A stretch of DNA of 64,000 nucleotides from Collimonas humicola. GTDB lineage: Bacteria; Pseudomonadota; Gammaproteobacteria; Burkholderiales; Burkholderiaceae_D. The position numbers were made by a program, and so were the translations under genes. The notes beneath the pieces are model-generated. The model did no database searches, was not told the origin of the DNA, and saw nothing but the letters and a program-made list of their open reading frames with translations. Positions 7,983-17,592 of this stretch are shown in pieces (the stretch's first letter is position 1; each line of letters opens with the position of its first letter). The stretch spans positions 372,001 through 436,000 of the forward strand of contig NZ_JAGQEE010000002.1 in assembly GCF_018304945.1 (NCBI RefSeq), given 5' to 3'.

Positions 7983-10055
7983 TCAGGTTGAGGGCAAGGC
8001 GCTGGCAGGCAGCGCTTCAAACGGCGTTTCGCTGGTGCTCGGCTTGCTGGCGGCTCGCGCTGCCAGTACGGTTTTGATGCCGAAACCGAGTATGCTCAGC
8101 AGCACCAGGATGAAGAAGGCCGCCAGCCCTGCATCCAGGTAATCGTTGAAAATGATCTGCTGCATTTGCGCCACCGACTTGGCCGGCGCCAGCAATTTTC
8201 CTTCCGCCAGCGCGGCCTGGTACTTGCCGGCGTGGGTCAGGAAACCGACGCGCGGATTGGCGTCGAAAATCTTTTGCCAGCCGGCGGTCAGGGTACAGAT
8301 CAAGATCCAGACGGTCGGCACGATAGTGACCCAGGCAAAGCGGTCGCGCTTCATCTTGAACAGCACGCAGGTCGCCAGGATCAACGCTATCCCCGCCAGC
8401 ATCTGGTTGGAAATGCCAAACAGCGGCCACAAGGTATTGATGCCGCCGAGCGGATCGACCACGCCCTGGTACAGGAAGTAGCCCCAGCCGGCCACGCACA
8501 GGGCGGTGGCGATCAGGCTGGCCGGCAGCGAATCGATCTTGCGCATGGAGGGCACGAAGGTGCCGAGCAAGTCCTGCAGCATGAAGCGGCCGGCGCGCGT
8601 GCCGGCATCCACCGCGGTGAGGATGAACAAAGCTTCGAACAGGATCGCGAAGTGGTACCAGAACGCCATCATGGCCTTGCCGCCGCCGATGCTGGACAGG
8701 ATGTGGGCCATGCCGACCGCCAGCGTCGGCGCGCCGCCGGCGCGTGAAATGATGCTGTGCTCGCCGACATCCTTGGCCACCTGGGCCAGCATTTCCGGCG
8801 TCACGTAAAAGCCCCATTGCGAGACCGCGTGCGCGGCCGTATCGACGGTCGTGCCGATCAGCGCCGCCGGACTGTTCATCGCAAAATACACGCCCGGCTC
8901 GATGCAGGACGCCGCGATCAGCGCCATGATGGCGACAAACGATTCCATCAGCATCGCGCCGTAGCCGATGAAACGCGCATGGCGTTCGTTTTCCAGCAGC
9001 TTGGGCGTGGTGCCGGACGCAATCAGCGCATGGAAGCCGGAGACCGCGCCGCAAGCAATGGTGATGAACAGGAAGGGGAACAGGCTGCCCGACCAGACCG
9101 GGCCGGAGCCGTCCATGAACTGCGTGAAAGCCGGCATCTTCAGTTCCGGCGCGACAAACACGATACCCAGCGCCAGGCCGACGATGGTGCCGATCTTCAG
9201 GAAAGTAGACAGGTAGTCGCGTGGCGCCAGCAGCAGCCAGACCGGCAGCACCGAGGCGATGAAGCCGTAGCCGATCAGCATCCAGGTCAGTTCCTTGCCG
9301 GTGAAGGTGAACATCGCGCCCAGCACAGGATGCTCCTGCACATACTGGCCGCCGACAATCGCCAACATCAGCAGCACAAAGCCGATCATGGAAATTTCGC
9401 CAATGCGTCCCGGCCTTATGTAGCGGGTGTAGACGCCCATGAACAGCGCGATCGGAATCGTCACCGCCACGGTAAAGGTGCCCCAGGGCGATTCCGCCAG
9501 CGCCTTGACCACGATCAGCGCCAGCACCGCCAGGATGATCACCATGATCATGAAGGTACCGAACAGGGCGATCACGCCTGGCACCGGGCCCAGCTCCGAT
9601 TTAATGAGGTCACCGAGCGAGCGGCCGTCGCGCCGGGTGGAGATGAACAGCACCATCAAGTCCTGCACGGCGCCGGCAAACACCACCCCGGCCAGTATCC
9701 ACAGCATGCCGGGCAAGTAGCCCATCTGCGCCGCCAGCACCGGACCGACCAGCGGACCGGCGCCGGCAATCGCGGCAAAATGGTGGCCGAACAAGACATT
9801 CTTGTTGGTCGGCACGTAGTCCAGCCCGTCGTTGTACTTGTAGGCAGGCGTCATGCGGGTGGCGTCCAGGCCCAGCACCTTGTCGGAAATATAGAGGCTG
9901 TAGAAACGGTAGGCGATCAGATAGACGCAGATAGCGGCAATCACGATCCAGATGGCGCTGATGGATTCGCCGCGCTGCAGGCCGATGTAGCCAAACGCGA
10001 ATGCACCGAGCAGGGCCAGCGCAAGCCAGCCCATCTTTGAAGATAGACGATTCAT
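7983..10055 (-). CDS. cstA: Carbon starvation protein CstA, peptide/pyruvate transporter
   Basis: 690-residue inner-membrane transporter, begins MNRLSSKMGWLALALLGAFA, with about 16 helices. Family signatures visible are 'FGHHFAAIAGAGPLVGPVLAAQMGYLPGMLWI', spread over residues 100-135, and 'GAVQDLMVLFISTRRDGRSLG'. Known members import pyruvate or peptides and are induced when carbon is short. The start is fixed by GGGAGGAG six bases upstream. ybdD follows in the same operon. A divergent Cache kinase/NarL regulator pair and palindromic TACTACG elements in the shared upstream region suggest two-component control. Confidence 0.95.
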   Translation of the reverse strand: MNRLSSKMGWLALALLGAFAFGYIGLQRGESISAIWIVIAAICVYLIAYRFYSLYISDKVLGLDATRMTPAYKYNDGLDYVPTNKNVLFGHHFAAIAGAGPLVGPVLAAQMGYLPGMLWILAGVVFAGAVQDLMVLFISTRRDGRSLGDLIKSELGPVPGVIALFGTFMIMVIILAVLALIVVKALAESPWGTFTVAVTIPIALFMGVYTRYIRPGRIGEISMIGFVLLMLAIVGGQYVQEHPVLGAMFTFTGKELTWMLIGYGFIASVLPVWLLLAPRDYLSTFLKIGTIVGLALGIVFVAPELKMPAFTQFMDGSGPVWSGSLFPFLFITIACGAVSGFHALIASGTTPKLLENERHARFIGYGAMLMESFVAIMALIAASCIEPGVYFAMNSPAALIGTTVDTAAHAVSQWGFYVTPEMLAQVAKDVGEHSIISRAGGAPTLAVGMAHILSSIGGGKAMMAFWYHFAILFEALFILTAVDAGTRAGRFMLQDLLGTFVPSMRKIDSLPASLIATALCVAGWGYFLYQGVVDPLGGINTLWPLFGISNQMLAGIALILATCVLFKMKRDRFAWVTIVPTVWILICTLTAGWQKIFDANPRVGFLTHAGKYQAALAEGKLLAPAKSVAQMQQIIFNDYLDAGLAAFFILVLLSILGFGIKTVLAARAASKPSTSETPFEALPASALPST

Positions 10056-10180
10056 TGTTCTCCTCCCAGGCGGGAATGAATGTTGTGAAATATTGTTTTT
10101 ATTGGATCGCGGCAAGCACTCGCCGAGCAACAGGGCCGCCGCCAAAGTATTTGGCATATGGGGCATGAGGACAAGCGAGG

Positions 10181-10210
10181 TACTACGCAACATGCCTGCG
10201 TAGTACTACG
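10181..10210. promoter_or_regulatory. TACTACG dyad, candidate NarL-type regulator site
   Basis: TACTACGCA (10181-10189) and TGCGTAGTA (10197-10205) form a perfect 9-bp inverted repeat with a 7-base spacer, and a further TACTACG begins at 10204. The element sits between divergent cstA and the sensor kinase. NarL/LuxR-type regulators often bind such TAC-rich dyads, so the neighbouring regulator is the obvious candidate. Confidence 0.6.
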
Positions 10211-10286
10211 TAGAGAGAGTTGGCAGCGCTGCAATGCCGGCGCAGGTTTTGGTGGAACCGGACCTGATTCCGAGTAAAGTAGCGCC

Positions 10287-11651
10287 ATGAAATTACGGCA
10301 AAAAATCATCTTCCTGGCGATCGTCCCCCTGATCCTGGCGCTCTGCGCGATCGCGCTGGCGGTGCGGCACCAGGCGATTGCGCTCGGCCAGCAGCAGCGC
10401 GCCACTATCCAGGCCGCCTACCTGGCCAGCAAGGAAGCCGAACTCAAGCACTATGTCGAGCTGGCCACCTGGTCGATTGCACATCTCTACGATTCCGGCC
10501 GCAAGGACCAGGCCACGCGGGACGAGGCCATGGCCATCCTGTCCAAGCTGTCCTATGGCGACGACGGTTATTTCTTCATCTACGACATGCAGGGCAAGAG
10601 CCTGATGCATCCGCGCCAGCCGGAACTGGTCGGGCGCGACCTGTGGGACATGAAAGACGCCGACGGCAACTTCACCATCCAGCACCTCATAGAACGCGCC
10701 CGCAGCGGCGGCGGCTTTGAACGCTACCAGTGGGAGAAGCCATCCAGCCACCATGTGGCGACCAAGCTCGGCTACGTGGTGGCGCTGCCCAACTGGGGCT
10801 GGATGCTGGGCACCGGCATTTATATGGACGACGTCGACGCCGCGCTCAGCAAGATCGATACCCAGGTTTCCGGCAATATCCGCAACACCATGTGGTGGAT
10901 CGCCGCAATCGCGACTCTGAGCGCACTGGTGGTGGGAGCCTCCGGACTGGTGCTGAATATCAGCGAGCACAGGGTCGCCGACGCCAAGCTGAAAGTGCTG
11001 GCGCAGCGCGTGGTGCGATCGCAGGAAGAGGAACGCGCGCGGCTCTCGCGCGACCTGCACGACGGCATCAGCCAGTGGCTGGTCTCGATCAAGCTGCAGA
11101 TCGAGGCCGGCATCGCCAAGCTCGACCGCGGCCCGCAGCAGGCAGCCGCCGCGCGCAGCAATTTCGAGCGCACCGCCGGCCAGCTGAACGACGTGCTGGG
11201 CGAGGTGCGCCGCATTTCCCACGATTTGCGGCCGGCCATCCTGGACGATCTCGGCCTGGCGGCGGCGCTCGAACACCTGACCCAGGAATGGCTGGAACAC
11301 GCCGGCATTCCGATCGCCTTCAAGCACAGCGGCAACAGCGACGGCTTGCCGGCGGTCGCCAATACGGTGCTGTTCCGCATTGCCCAGGAAGCCTTGACCA
11401 ACATCGCGCGCCACTCGCAGGCGACGCAGATCGAAGTGCTGCTGCTAGGCGACAGCCAGGCCGTTTCGCTCGCCGTACACGACAACGGCGTCGGTTTCGA
11501 CGTCGGCAAGATCGACAGCAACCCCAAGCGCGGCATCGGCTTGCGCAACATGGTCGAGCGGCTGGAAGCGGTAGGCGGCCATCTCAACATCAGTTCATCG
11601 CCGGCGGGCACCCGCGTGCTGGCCACCATTCCTCATGCCGCTTATATTTGA
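10287..11651 (+). CDS. Cache-domain sensor histidine kinase (HisKA_3)
   Basis: 454-residue membrane kinase. There is a first helix at residues 5-25, then a periplasmic single Cache domain (about 35-190) with the typical 'DGYFFIYDMQGKSLMHP' and 'PNWGWMLGTGIYMDD', and a second helix near 205-225. A HisKA_3 dimerisation domain has the phospho-His in 'LSRDLHDGISQWL'. A HATPase domain follows with 'NIARHS', 'DNGVGFD' and 'GIGLRNMVERL'. Cache domains of this type sense small organic acids. Its stop and the following regulator's ATG are 2 bases apart. The likely output is divergent cstA. Confidence 0.93.
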   Translation: MKLRQKIIFLAIVPLILALCAIALAVRHQAIALGQQQRATIQAAYLASKEAELKHYVELATWSIAHLYDSGRKDQATRDEAMAILSKLSYGDDGYFFIYDMQGKSLMHPRQPELVGRDLWDMKDADGNFTIQHLIERARSGGGFERYQWEKPSSHHVATKLGYVVALPNWGWMLGTGIYMDDVDAALSKIDTQVSGNIRNTMWWIAAIATLSALVVGASGLVLNISEHRVADAKLKVLAQRVVRSQEEERARLSRDLHDGISQWLVSIKLQIEAGIAKLDRGPQQAAAARSNFERTAGQLNDVLGEVRRISHDLRPAILDDLGLAAALEHLTQEWLEHAGIPIAFKHSGNSDGLPAVANTVLFRIAQEALTNIARHSQATQIEVLLLGDSQAVSLAVHDNGVGFDVGKIDSNPKRGIGLRNMVERLEAVGGHLNISSSPAGTRVLATIPHAAYI

Positions 11652-11653
11652 AT

Positions 11654-12292
11654 ATGTCTGAAAAAAATACCAGAATCATGCTGGTCGACGACCATCCGCT
11701 GGTGCGCGACGGCTTGCGCGCGCGCCTGGAAGCGGTGCCGGGCTTCGCCATCGTGGCCGAGGCGGGCAGCGCCGAAGAAGCCTTGCAGCGCGCCGAGGAA
11801 CAGCCTATGGACCTGATCCTGATGGATATCAACCTGCGCGGCAATTGCAACAGCAGCAGCAACGGCATCGACCTGACGGCGCGTTTCCACGCCAGTTTCC
11901 CGGAGATCGCGGTGCTGATCCTGAGCATGCACGACAAGACCGAATACCTGATGCAGTCGGTGCAGGCCGGCGCCCGCGGCTACGTGCTCAAGGATGCGCC
12001 GGGCAAGGATATCGTGCATGCGATAGAAACCGTGATTTCCGGCGGCATGTATTACAGCGCGGCGCTGGCGCAGAAGCTGGCGCGGCCGATGACTCCCGGC
12101 CAGCTGCTGACGGCGCGCGAACGGCAGGTGCTGCAGCACATCGCCAACGGCGCATCGAACAAGCAGATCGCCCGCGAGCTGGACTTGAGCGTGCGCACGG
12201 TGGAGACCCACCGGCTGAACATCAAGCGCAAGCTGGAGATCGAAGGGCAGGCGGAACTGATCAAGTTCGCGGTGGAAAATAATTTCCGCTGA
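11654..12292 (+). CDS. NarL/FixJ-family response regulator
   Basis: 212-residue regulator with a receiver domain (residues 6-130) and LuxR-type helix-turn-helix ('LTARERQVLQHIANGASNK' to 'VETHRLNIKRKLEI'). The acidic pair is at D12/D13 and the phosphoacceptor is Asp58 in 'LILMDINLRG'. A short Asn/Ser-rich insertion (NCNSSSN) follows the phosphorylation loop, which most relatives lack. Lys is present in 'YVLKDAP'. It forms an operon with the Cache kinase and probably binds the TACTACG dyad upstream of cstA. Confidence 0.93.
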   Translation: MSEKNTRIMLVDDHPLVRDGLRARLEAVPGFAIVAEAGSAEEALQRAEEQPMDLILMDINLRGNCNSSSNGIDLTARFHASFPEIAVLILSMHDKTEYLMQSVQAGARGYVLKDAPGKDIVHAIETVISGGMYYSAALAQKLARPMTPGQLLTARERQVLQHIANGASNKQIARELDLSVRTVETHRLNIKRKLEIEGQAELIKFAVENNFR

Positions 12293-12329
12293 CAGCCGGC
12301 ATAGCCAGGCGGCAGGGCAGCGCCGATTG

Positions 12330-12809
12330 TTACCCTAGCTTGCCCTCGGCCGCCAGCTCGCGGATCACGCGGATGGTGTCGATGTCGGCTTCCTGGTAGG
12401 CAGAACGGCGGAATTCGTCGTAAAACTCTTGCTCGGCCTGCGCCGCCGGCTGTCGCTCGACGGCGTCGTCTTCATATTCAAAGCGCACGAACAGCATTTC
12501 CTGTTCCGGCTCTTCAATCGTCATGATCAGGCTGGAACCGGCGATATCTTGCTGTTTCGGCACCTGGTAGCGCACCTGCAGCTGCGGCAGGTAGCTGACC
12601 ACGTCCTTGACGATCACTTTGCCGTAACGCAATTCGCGCGCCACCGACTGCACCGACTTGTCCGACAGCCGGCAATCGTCCAGATGTTCAACGAACAACA
12701 GCGGCTGCTCGGCCCGCATCACCAGCCCGCGCCATAGCTGTTCGCGGGTCAGGGTGTCGATCAGCGGGTTGAGAGGATCGTTGATTTCGATCAGATGACT
12801 GAATTTCAT
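12330..12809 (-). CDS. SRPBCC / DUF1857 family protein
   Basis: 159-residue protein beginning [20 protein letters not shown], matching the DUF1857 (AtaL-like) branch of the SRPBCC fold: 'LTREQLWRGLVMRAEQP' at the N-terminus and 'SLIMTIEEPEQEMLFVRFEYE' in the middle. It probably binds a hydrophobic ligand; function unknown. An upstream ATG at 12857 would add 16 residues outside the conserved domain, so the start at 12809 is preferred. It converges on the two-component operon. Confidence 0.85.
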   Translation of the reverse strand: MKFSHLIEINDPLNPLIDTLTREQLWRGLVMRAEQPLLFVEHLDDCRLSDKSVQSVARELRYGKVIVKDVVSYLPQLQVRYQVPKQQDIAGSSLIMTIEEPEQEMLFVRFEYEDDAVERQPAAQAEQEFYDEFRRSAYQEADIDTIRVIRELAAEGKLG

Positions 12810-12943
12810 GGCATGTCCGGCAAAATGGTTGATGAGCGATTGTCCCATATTCGGCACAGGAACTCATGCGGCGTCTGCCGCAGCGCCCGCGCTGTTAAAA
12901 TACAGCGCTTTGCTCCTTCCGGCCTGCCGCTTTCTTGTCATCT

Positions 12944-15007
12944 ATGTCGTCTACCCCCAATTTCGGCCTGAACGCTCCCCAACGGGAAGCCGTCAAGTAT
13001 CTGGACGGCCCCTGCCTGGTGCTGGCCGGCGCCGGTTCGGGCAAGACGCGCGTGATCACCCAGAAGATCCAGCACCTGATCGAAGATTGCGGCTACGACG
13101 CCAGGCATATCGCGGCGCTGACCTTCACCAACAAGGCGGCCACCGAAATGCAGGAGCGCATCGCCAAGCTGCTGAAGGATCCGAAACAGGCCAAGCACAT
13201 CACGGTCAGCACCTTCCATTCGCTGGGCGTCAAGATCCTGCGCCAGGAAGCGCGCGAGCTGGGCCTGAAGGACCGCTTTTCGATCATGGACAGCGACGAT
13301 TGCTTTTCTATCGTGCAAGACCTCGCGATCACCACCGACAAGCAGCTGGTGCGCCGCATCCAGACCGCCATGTCGCTGTGGAAGAACGGCCTGGTCGATC
13401 CCGAGCAAGCCATCAAGCAGGCCGTGACCGAGGATGAAGCGCAGTCGGCGCGCATCTACCGCAGCTATGTGGCGACGCTGGCGGCCTATCAGGCGGTCGA
13501 TTTCGACGACCTGATCCGCCTGCCGGTGGAACTGTTCCGCAGCAATGAAGCGGTGCGCGATAAATGGCAGCGCCGTCTGCGCTATCTGCTGGTCGATGAA
13601 TATCAGGATACCAACACCTGCCAGTACGAACTGGTCAAGCTGCTGGTGACCGGACTCGGCAAGAAGCCGATGTTCACCGCGGTGGGCGACGACGACCAGG
13701 CGATCTACGCCTGGCGCGGCGCGACCATCGAAAACCTGAAAACCCTGCAGGTCGATTTTCCTGACCTGAAAGTGATCAAGCTGGAACAGAATTACCGGTC
13801 CTCCACGCGCATCCTGCAAGCCGCCAACGCGGTGATCGGCAACAATCCCAAGCTGTTCGACAAGAAACTGTGGTCGGAACACGGGCTGGGCGATCCGATC
13901 AAGGTGATGGGCATGGAGGATGACGAAAAAGAAGCGGAGCAGGTGGCGATCATGCTGTCGGCGCACCGTTTCGAGCGGCGCGCCAAGTTTTCCGACTACG
14001 CCATCCTGTACCGCGGCAACCATCAGGCGCGCACCTTCGAAAAAGCCCTGCGGCGCGAACGCATCCCGTACACGATGTCGGGCGGCCAGAGTTTTTTCGA
14101 CCGCGCCGAAATCAAGGACATCATCAGCTACCTGCGCCTGATCGCCAACGAAGACGACGATCCGGCCTTCATCCGCGCCATCACCACGCCCAAGCGCGGC
14201 GTCGGCCAGGCCACGCTGGAGGTGCTGGGCACGGTGGCCGGCCAGTGGCAGTGTTCGCTGTTCGAAGCGGTGTTCAAGGGCGGCATCGAAGCCAAGCTGA
14301 CCGACCGCCAGCTCTATCCGCTGCGCGAATTCTGCCACTTCATCAACCAGCTGGAAGCCCGCGCCAGCCGCGTCGGCCCGGCCGGCAGCGGTGAAAACGC
14401 CGCCGCCGTGCTGGACGACATGATGAAGGAAATCAATTACGAGCATTATCTGTACGACAGCTTCGACGACCGCGCGGCCCAGGGCAAGTGGCAGAATGTG
14501 CTGGATTTCACCAACTGGCTGAAAGAAAAGGGCACCGGCGGCAAGGATGGCGCCGGCGACGAGCGCAATCTGCTGGAACTGACGCAGATGGTGGCGCTGA
14601 TGTCGATGCTGGAAGGGCGCGACGAAGAGCCGGATGCGGTGCGCATGTCGACCCTGCACGCCTCCAAGGGACTAGAATATCCGCATGTGTTCCTGATCGG
14701 CGTCGAGGAGGGCATCCTGCCGCACAAGGGCGATCCCGATGCACCGCCGGAAACCATCGCCGCCCGCATCGAAGAAGAGCGGCGGCTGATGTATGTCGGC
14801 ATCACGCGCGCCCAGCGCAGCCTGCATGTCAGCTGGTGCAAGCGGCGCAAGCGCGCCGGCGAAGCGGTCGTCTGCGAAATCTCCCGCTTCGTCAAGGAAA
14901 TGAAGCTGGACGAGGGCGACGCGCCGCCGACCGAGGCCGAACAGATCACCCCGCAGAACCGTCTGGCCAATTTGAAGGCTTTGTTGCAGAAGCCGAGAGC
15001 GGCATGA
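12944..15007 (+). CDS. rep: ATP-dependent DNA helicase Rep
   Basis: 687-residue superfamily 1A helicase that moves 3'-5' and clears proteins ahead of the replication fork. Motif I is 'LAGAGSGKTRVITQKI', motif II 'LVDEYQDTN', motif III 'GDDDQAIYAWRGA', motif IV 'LEQNYRSS', motif V 'STLHASKGLEYPHVFL' and motif VI 'LMYVGITRAQRSL'. The DDQ and 'SGGQSFFDRAEIKD' features favour Rep over UvrD, as does the length. The ATG at 12944 is preferred over an in-frame TTG nine bases upstream. The DUF4404 gene follows it. Confidence 0.95.
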   Translation: MSSTPNFGLNAPQREAVKYLDGPCLVLAGAGSGKTRVITQKIQHLIEDCGYDARHIAALTFTNKAATEMQERIAKLLKDPKQAKHITVSTFHSLGVKILRQEARELGLKDRFSIMDSDDCFSIVQDLAITTDKQLVRRIQTAMSLWKNGLVDPEQAIKQAVTEDEAQSARIYRSYVATLAAYQAVDFDDLIRLPVELFRSNEAVRDKWQRRLRYLLVDEYQDTNTCQYELVKLLVTGLGKKPMFTAVGDDDQAIYAWRGATIENLKTLQVDFPDLKVIKLEQNYRSSTRILQAANAVIGNNPKLFDKKLWSEHGLGDPIKVMGMEDDEKEAEQVAIMLSAHRFERRAKFSDYAILYRGNHQARTFEKALRRERIPYTMSGGQSFFDRAEIKDIISYLRLIANEDDDPAFIRAITTPKRGVGQATLEVLGTVAGQWQCSLFEAVFKGGIEAKLTDRQLYPLREFCHFINQLEARASRVGPAGSGENAAAVLDDMMKEINYEHYLYDSFDDRAAQGKWQNVLDFTNWLKEKGTGGKDGAGDERNLLELTQMVALMSMLEGRDEEPDAVRMSTLHASKGLEYPHVFLIGVEEGILPHKGDPDAPPETIAARIEEERRLMYVGITRAQRSLHVSWCKRRKRAGEAVVCEISRFVKEMKLDEGDAPPTEAEQITPQNRLANLKALLQKPRAA

Positions 15008-15046
15008 GATGATAAGCATCACAGCGTTTCCATTCTGGAGTAATAC

Positions 15047-15334
15047 ATGAGCATAGACAACATCAAGACATCGCTGGAAAAACTGCGCAGCACGCTCGAG
15101 AGCAACGGCGCCGTAGACAACGAATTGAAGACTTTGCTGCAAACCCTGGATACCGACATCCAGCAGCTGCTGAAATCCGCCGATACGACGCCGGCAGCGG
15201 CGCCGGCGACCGGCATCCGCTCCGAGCTGGTGGAGCGCGCCCAGGGCATTTCGGCGCGGCTGGCGGTGAAACACCCGCATCTGGAGCCGGTATTGCGCGA
15301 AATCGCCGATACGCTGACCAATATGGGTATCTGA
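15047..15334 (+). CDS. DUF4404 family protein
   Basis: 95-residue, mostly helical, soluble protein, begins MSIDNIKTSLEKLRSTLES and ends 'HPHLEPVLREIADTLTNMGI', the DUF4404 signature. GGAG precedes the ATG by six bases. Function unknown. It follows rep by 39 bases and may share its transcript. Confidence 0.85.
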   Translation: MSIDNIKTSLEKLRSTLESNGAVDNELKTLLQTLDTDIQQLLKSADTTPAAAPATGIRSELVERAQGISARLAVKHPHLEPVLREIADTLTNMGI

Positions 15335-15498
15335 TACCCAGCCAATCCGACATTGCAGGGTGGGGTCGCCTGGCGCGGCCTTGCCCGCAACTGCAGCTTG
15401 AAACTTCCCGCTTAACCCATTAATCGATACGACACCGCGTCATTGCCGCCCATGGGGCGGCAGCCGTGTCTGCGATTGCTTTATTTTATTGGAACACC

Positions 15499-16398
15499 AT
15501 GTGGTTTAAAAATCTTCAGATCTTCCGTATCCCCGCACCATGGGCCATTTCGGCCGAGCAGCTGGAAGCCTTCCTGGCGCCGCAGGCCTTCGCCAAGTGC
15601 AGCAGCCTGGAACTGCAAAGCCAGGGCTGGCTGTCGCCGCGCGACAACGGCATGCTGGTGCACAGCGTGAACCGCCAGATGATGATCTTGCTGGGCACGG
15701 AAAAGAAGCTGCTGCCAGCTACCGTGGTCAACCAGGTGACCAAGGCGCGCGCCGCCGAGATCGAAGAACAGCAAGGCTATGCGCCCGGCCGCAAGCAGCT
15801 GAAAGACCTCAAGGAGCAGGTTACCGACGAATTGCTGCCGCGCGCCTTCAGCATCCAGCGCAATACCTGGGTCTGGATCGATCCGGTCAACGGCTGGCTG
15901 GTGATCGATGCGGCCAGCCCGACCAAGGCCGAGGAAATCCTCAAGCTGCTGCTGGGTTCGGTCGACAAACTGCAGATTTCCGGCCTGCGCACGGCCCATT
16001 CGCCGCTGACTTCGATGACCAACTGGCTGGCCTCGGACGAAGCGCCGCACGGCTTTACCGTCGACCAGGACACCGAACTGCGCGCCGCCGGCGAAAGCAA
16101 GGCCACCGTGCGCTACGTGCGCCACACTATCGAAGCGGACGACGTGCGGCGCCATATTGCCTCCGGCAAGCAATGCACGCGGCTGGCGATGACCTGGGCC
16201 GACCATATCTCCTTCGTGCTGACCGAATCACTGGCGATCAAGCGCATCGCGCCGCTCGACGTCCTGAAGGAAGGCAACGACACCAGCAGCAAGAATGACG
16301 ACGAACGTTTCGATTCCGACATGATGCTGATGACCGGCGAGCTCAACAAGATGCTGGGCGACCTGGTGTTTGCGCTGGGCGGCGAACCGGCGGTCTGA
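15499..16398 (+). CDS. rdgC: Recombination-associated protein RdgC
   Basis: 299-residue DNA-binding protein forming a ring around duplex DNA; in other bacteria it restrains RecA. It starts [20 protein letters not shown], and 'WLSPR' and '[23 protein letters not shown]' are RdgC hallmarks. The C-terminus is '[19 protein letters not shown]'. Length is close to the E. coli protein. The start at 15499 fits the family; an upstream ATG at 15466 would add 11 unmatched residues. Confidence 0.95.
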   Translation: MWFKNLQIFRIPAPWAISAEQLEAFLAPQAFAKCSSLELQSQGWLSPRDNGMLVHSVNRQMMILLGTEKKLLPATVVNQVTKARAAEIEEQQGYAPGRKQLKDLKEQVTDELLPRAFSIQRNTWVWIDPVNGWLVIDAASPTKAEEILKLLLGSVDKLQISGLRTAHSPLTSMTNWLASDEAPHGFTVDQDTELRAAGESKATVRYVRHTIEADDVRRHIASGKQCTRLAMTWADHISFVLTESLAIKRIAPLDVLKEGNDTSSKNDDERFDSDMMLMTGELNKMLGDLVFALGGEPAV

Positions 16399-16425
16399 GG
16401 CTTGGCTTACCGCTAGCGGCCTTAT

Positions 16426-16456
16426 GGCGCTGCTTCAGGTCTGCTGAAGCAGCGCC
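16426..16456. terminator. Perfect 13-bp hairpin between convergent genes
   Basis: GGCGCTGCTTCAG and CTGAAGCAGCGCC flank the five-base loop GTCTG, between rdgC and the convergent diguanylate cyclase. There is no T-run, so it would be a weak or protein-assisted bidirectional terminator. Confidence 0.5.
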
Positions 16457-16461
16457 GATCC

Positions 16462-17592
16462 TTAAAACGCCCGGATGGTGGTGCCGCCGTCGGAAGACTC
16501 GAAGCTATCCGGGCTGATCATGACGCGGTTGCGGCCGGCGGCCTTGGCGCCGTAGAGGGCCATGTCGGCGCGCTGGAAGGCTTCGTCTATGCTCTCGCCG
16601 GGGCGGAAGTCGGTAATCCCGATCGACGCCGTCAGGATAATATCCTTGCCGAACTTGCTCCAGTCGTACATTTCCGTCTCGGCGCAGATGCGGTCGAGCG
16701 CTGTCACGCCTTCCTGCACCGTGGTGCCGGTCAGCACCAGCACGAACTCGTCGCCGCCGTAGCGGGCGAAATGGTCGCTCAGGCGCATCTCGTTGCGCAC
16801 GATCTCGACGAAGGTCTTGAGCACCATGTCGCCGGCGGCGTGGCCGAAATTGTCATTCACCGACTTGAAGCCGTCCAGATCGAGGATGGCGATGCAGAAC
16901 GGCGTGCCGCCGCGCTGGAAGCGTTTTTGCTCGACCGCCAGGATTTCCATCAGCGAACGGCGGTTTTCGATATTGGTCAGCTCGTCGCGGGTAGCCAGTT
17001 CCTGCACCCGTTTCATGGCTTTCACCAGTTGCTGGTTCTGTTCGGTGATCTTGCGCTGCATGCGGCTCATCATGTTGGCCAGGTAGATACAGCGGCCCAG
17101 GGTCATGATGAAGGACAGGCACACCAGCAGCTGGCTCAGGTTGCTGGCTACCGGGAACCGCAAATGCGATCCGGACACGCTGAACGCCAGCACCAGTGCA
17201 AGCGATCCGATCAGCCAGCTCACCGCATTCCAGAAGGTGCTCAGGCCGAGCGCGCCGAAAGCATAGATCACGAAAAAATTGATCAGGAACAGATAGCCGA
17301 CCTGCGGCGCCAGGATCAAGAACCCGGTCTGCATCAGCAACGCCGTCACCACTTGCGGGAAAGTCAGGCCGGGATCCTTGGAGCGGCGCCGGTAGCCGCC
17401 TCTGATCAGCAGATAGAAGAGCAGGGTCACCAAGGCCACCGCCACGCCGTAGAACAGCGCGATATCGGCCGGAATCACGCCGGCAAGGACAAATCCCGAT
17501 AGCAGCAAGGCGTCCAGCAGCCCGCTCAGGGCGACCCGCCCCAGCATGCCCAGCGCCATCGCATTCATTTCTTTCCGTCGTTGCGCTTTCAT
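16462..17592 (-). CDS. Membrane-bound diguanylate cyclase (GGDEF)
   Basis: 376-residue protein with about six N-terminal membrane helices (residues 15-185), a short coiled coil ('RMQRKITEQNQQLVKAMKR'), and a GGDEF domain from about 195. 'RDELTNIENRRSLMEIL' opens the domain, and the active site is 'YGGDEFVLVL'. The inhibitory I-site RLSD sits five residues before it, so product inhibition is expected. The enzyme makes c-di-GMP from two GTP. The start at 17592 is chosen; MNAMALG eight residues in is an alternative. Confidence 0.93.
   Translation of the reverse strand: MKAQRRKEMNAMALGMLGRVALSGLLDALLLSGFVLAGVIPADIALFYGVAVALVTLLFYLLIRGGYRRRSKDPGLTFPQVVTALLMQTGFLILAPQVGYLFLINFFVIYAFGALGLSTFWNAVSWLIGSLALVLAFSVSGSHLRFPVASNLSQLLVCLSFIMTLGRCIYLANMMSRMQRKITEQNQQLVKAMKRVQELATRDELTNIENRRSLMEILAVEQKRFQRGGTPFCIAILDLDGFKSVNDNFGHAAGDMVLKTFVEIVRNEMRLSDHFARYGGDEFVLVLTGTTVQEGVTALDRICAETEMYDWSKFGKDIILTASIGITDFRPGESIDEAFQRADMALYGAKAAGRNRVMISPDSFESSDGGTTIRAF

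Noticed and set aside
8757-10040. 427-codon plus-strand frame
   Set aside because: It is antisense to cstA and its product is His/Arg/Gln-rich with no family pattern.
12938-14659. 573-codon minus-strand frame
   Set aside because: It is antisense to rep, whose helicase motifs are certain.
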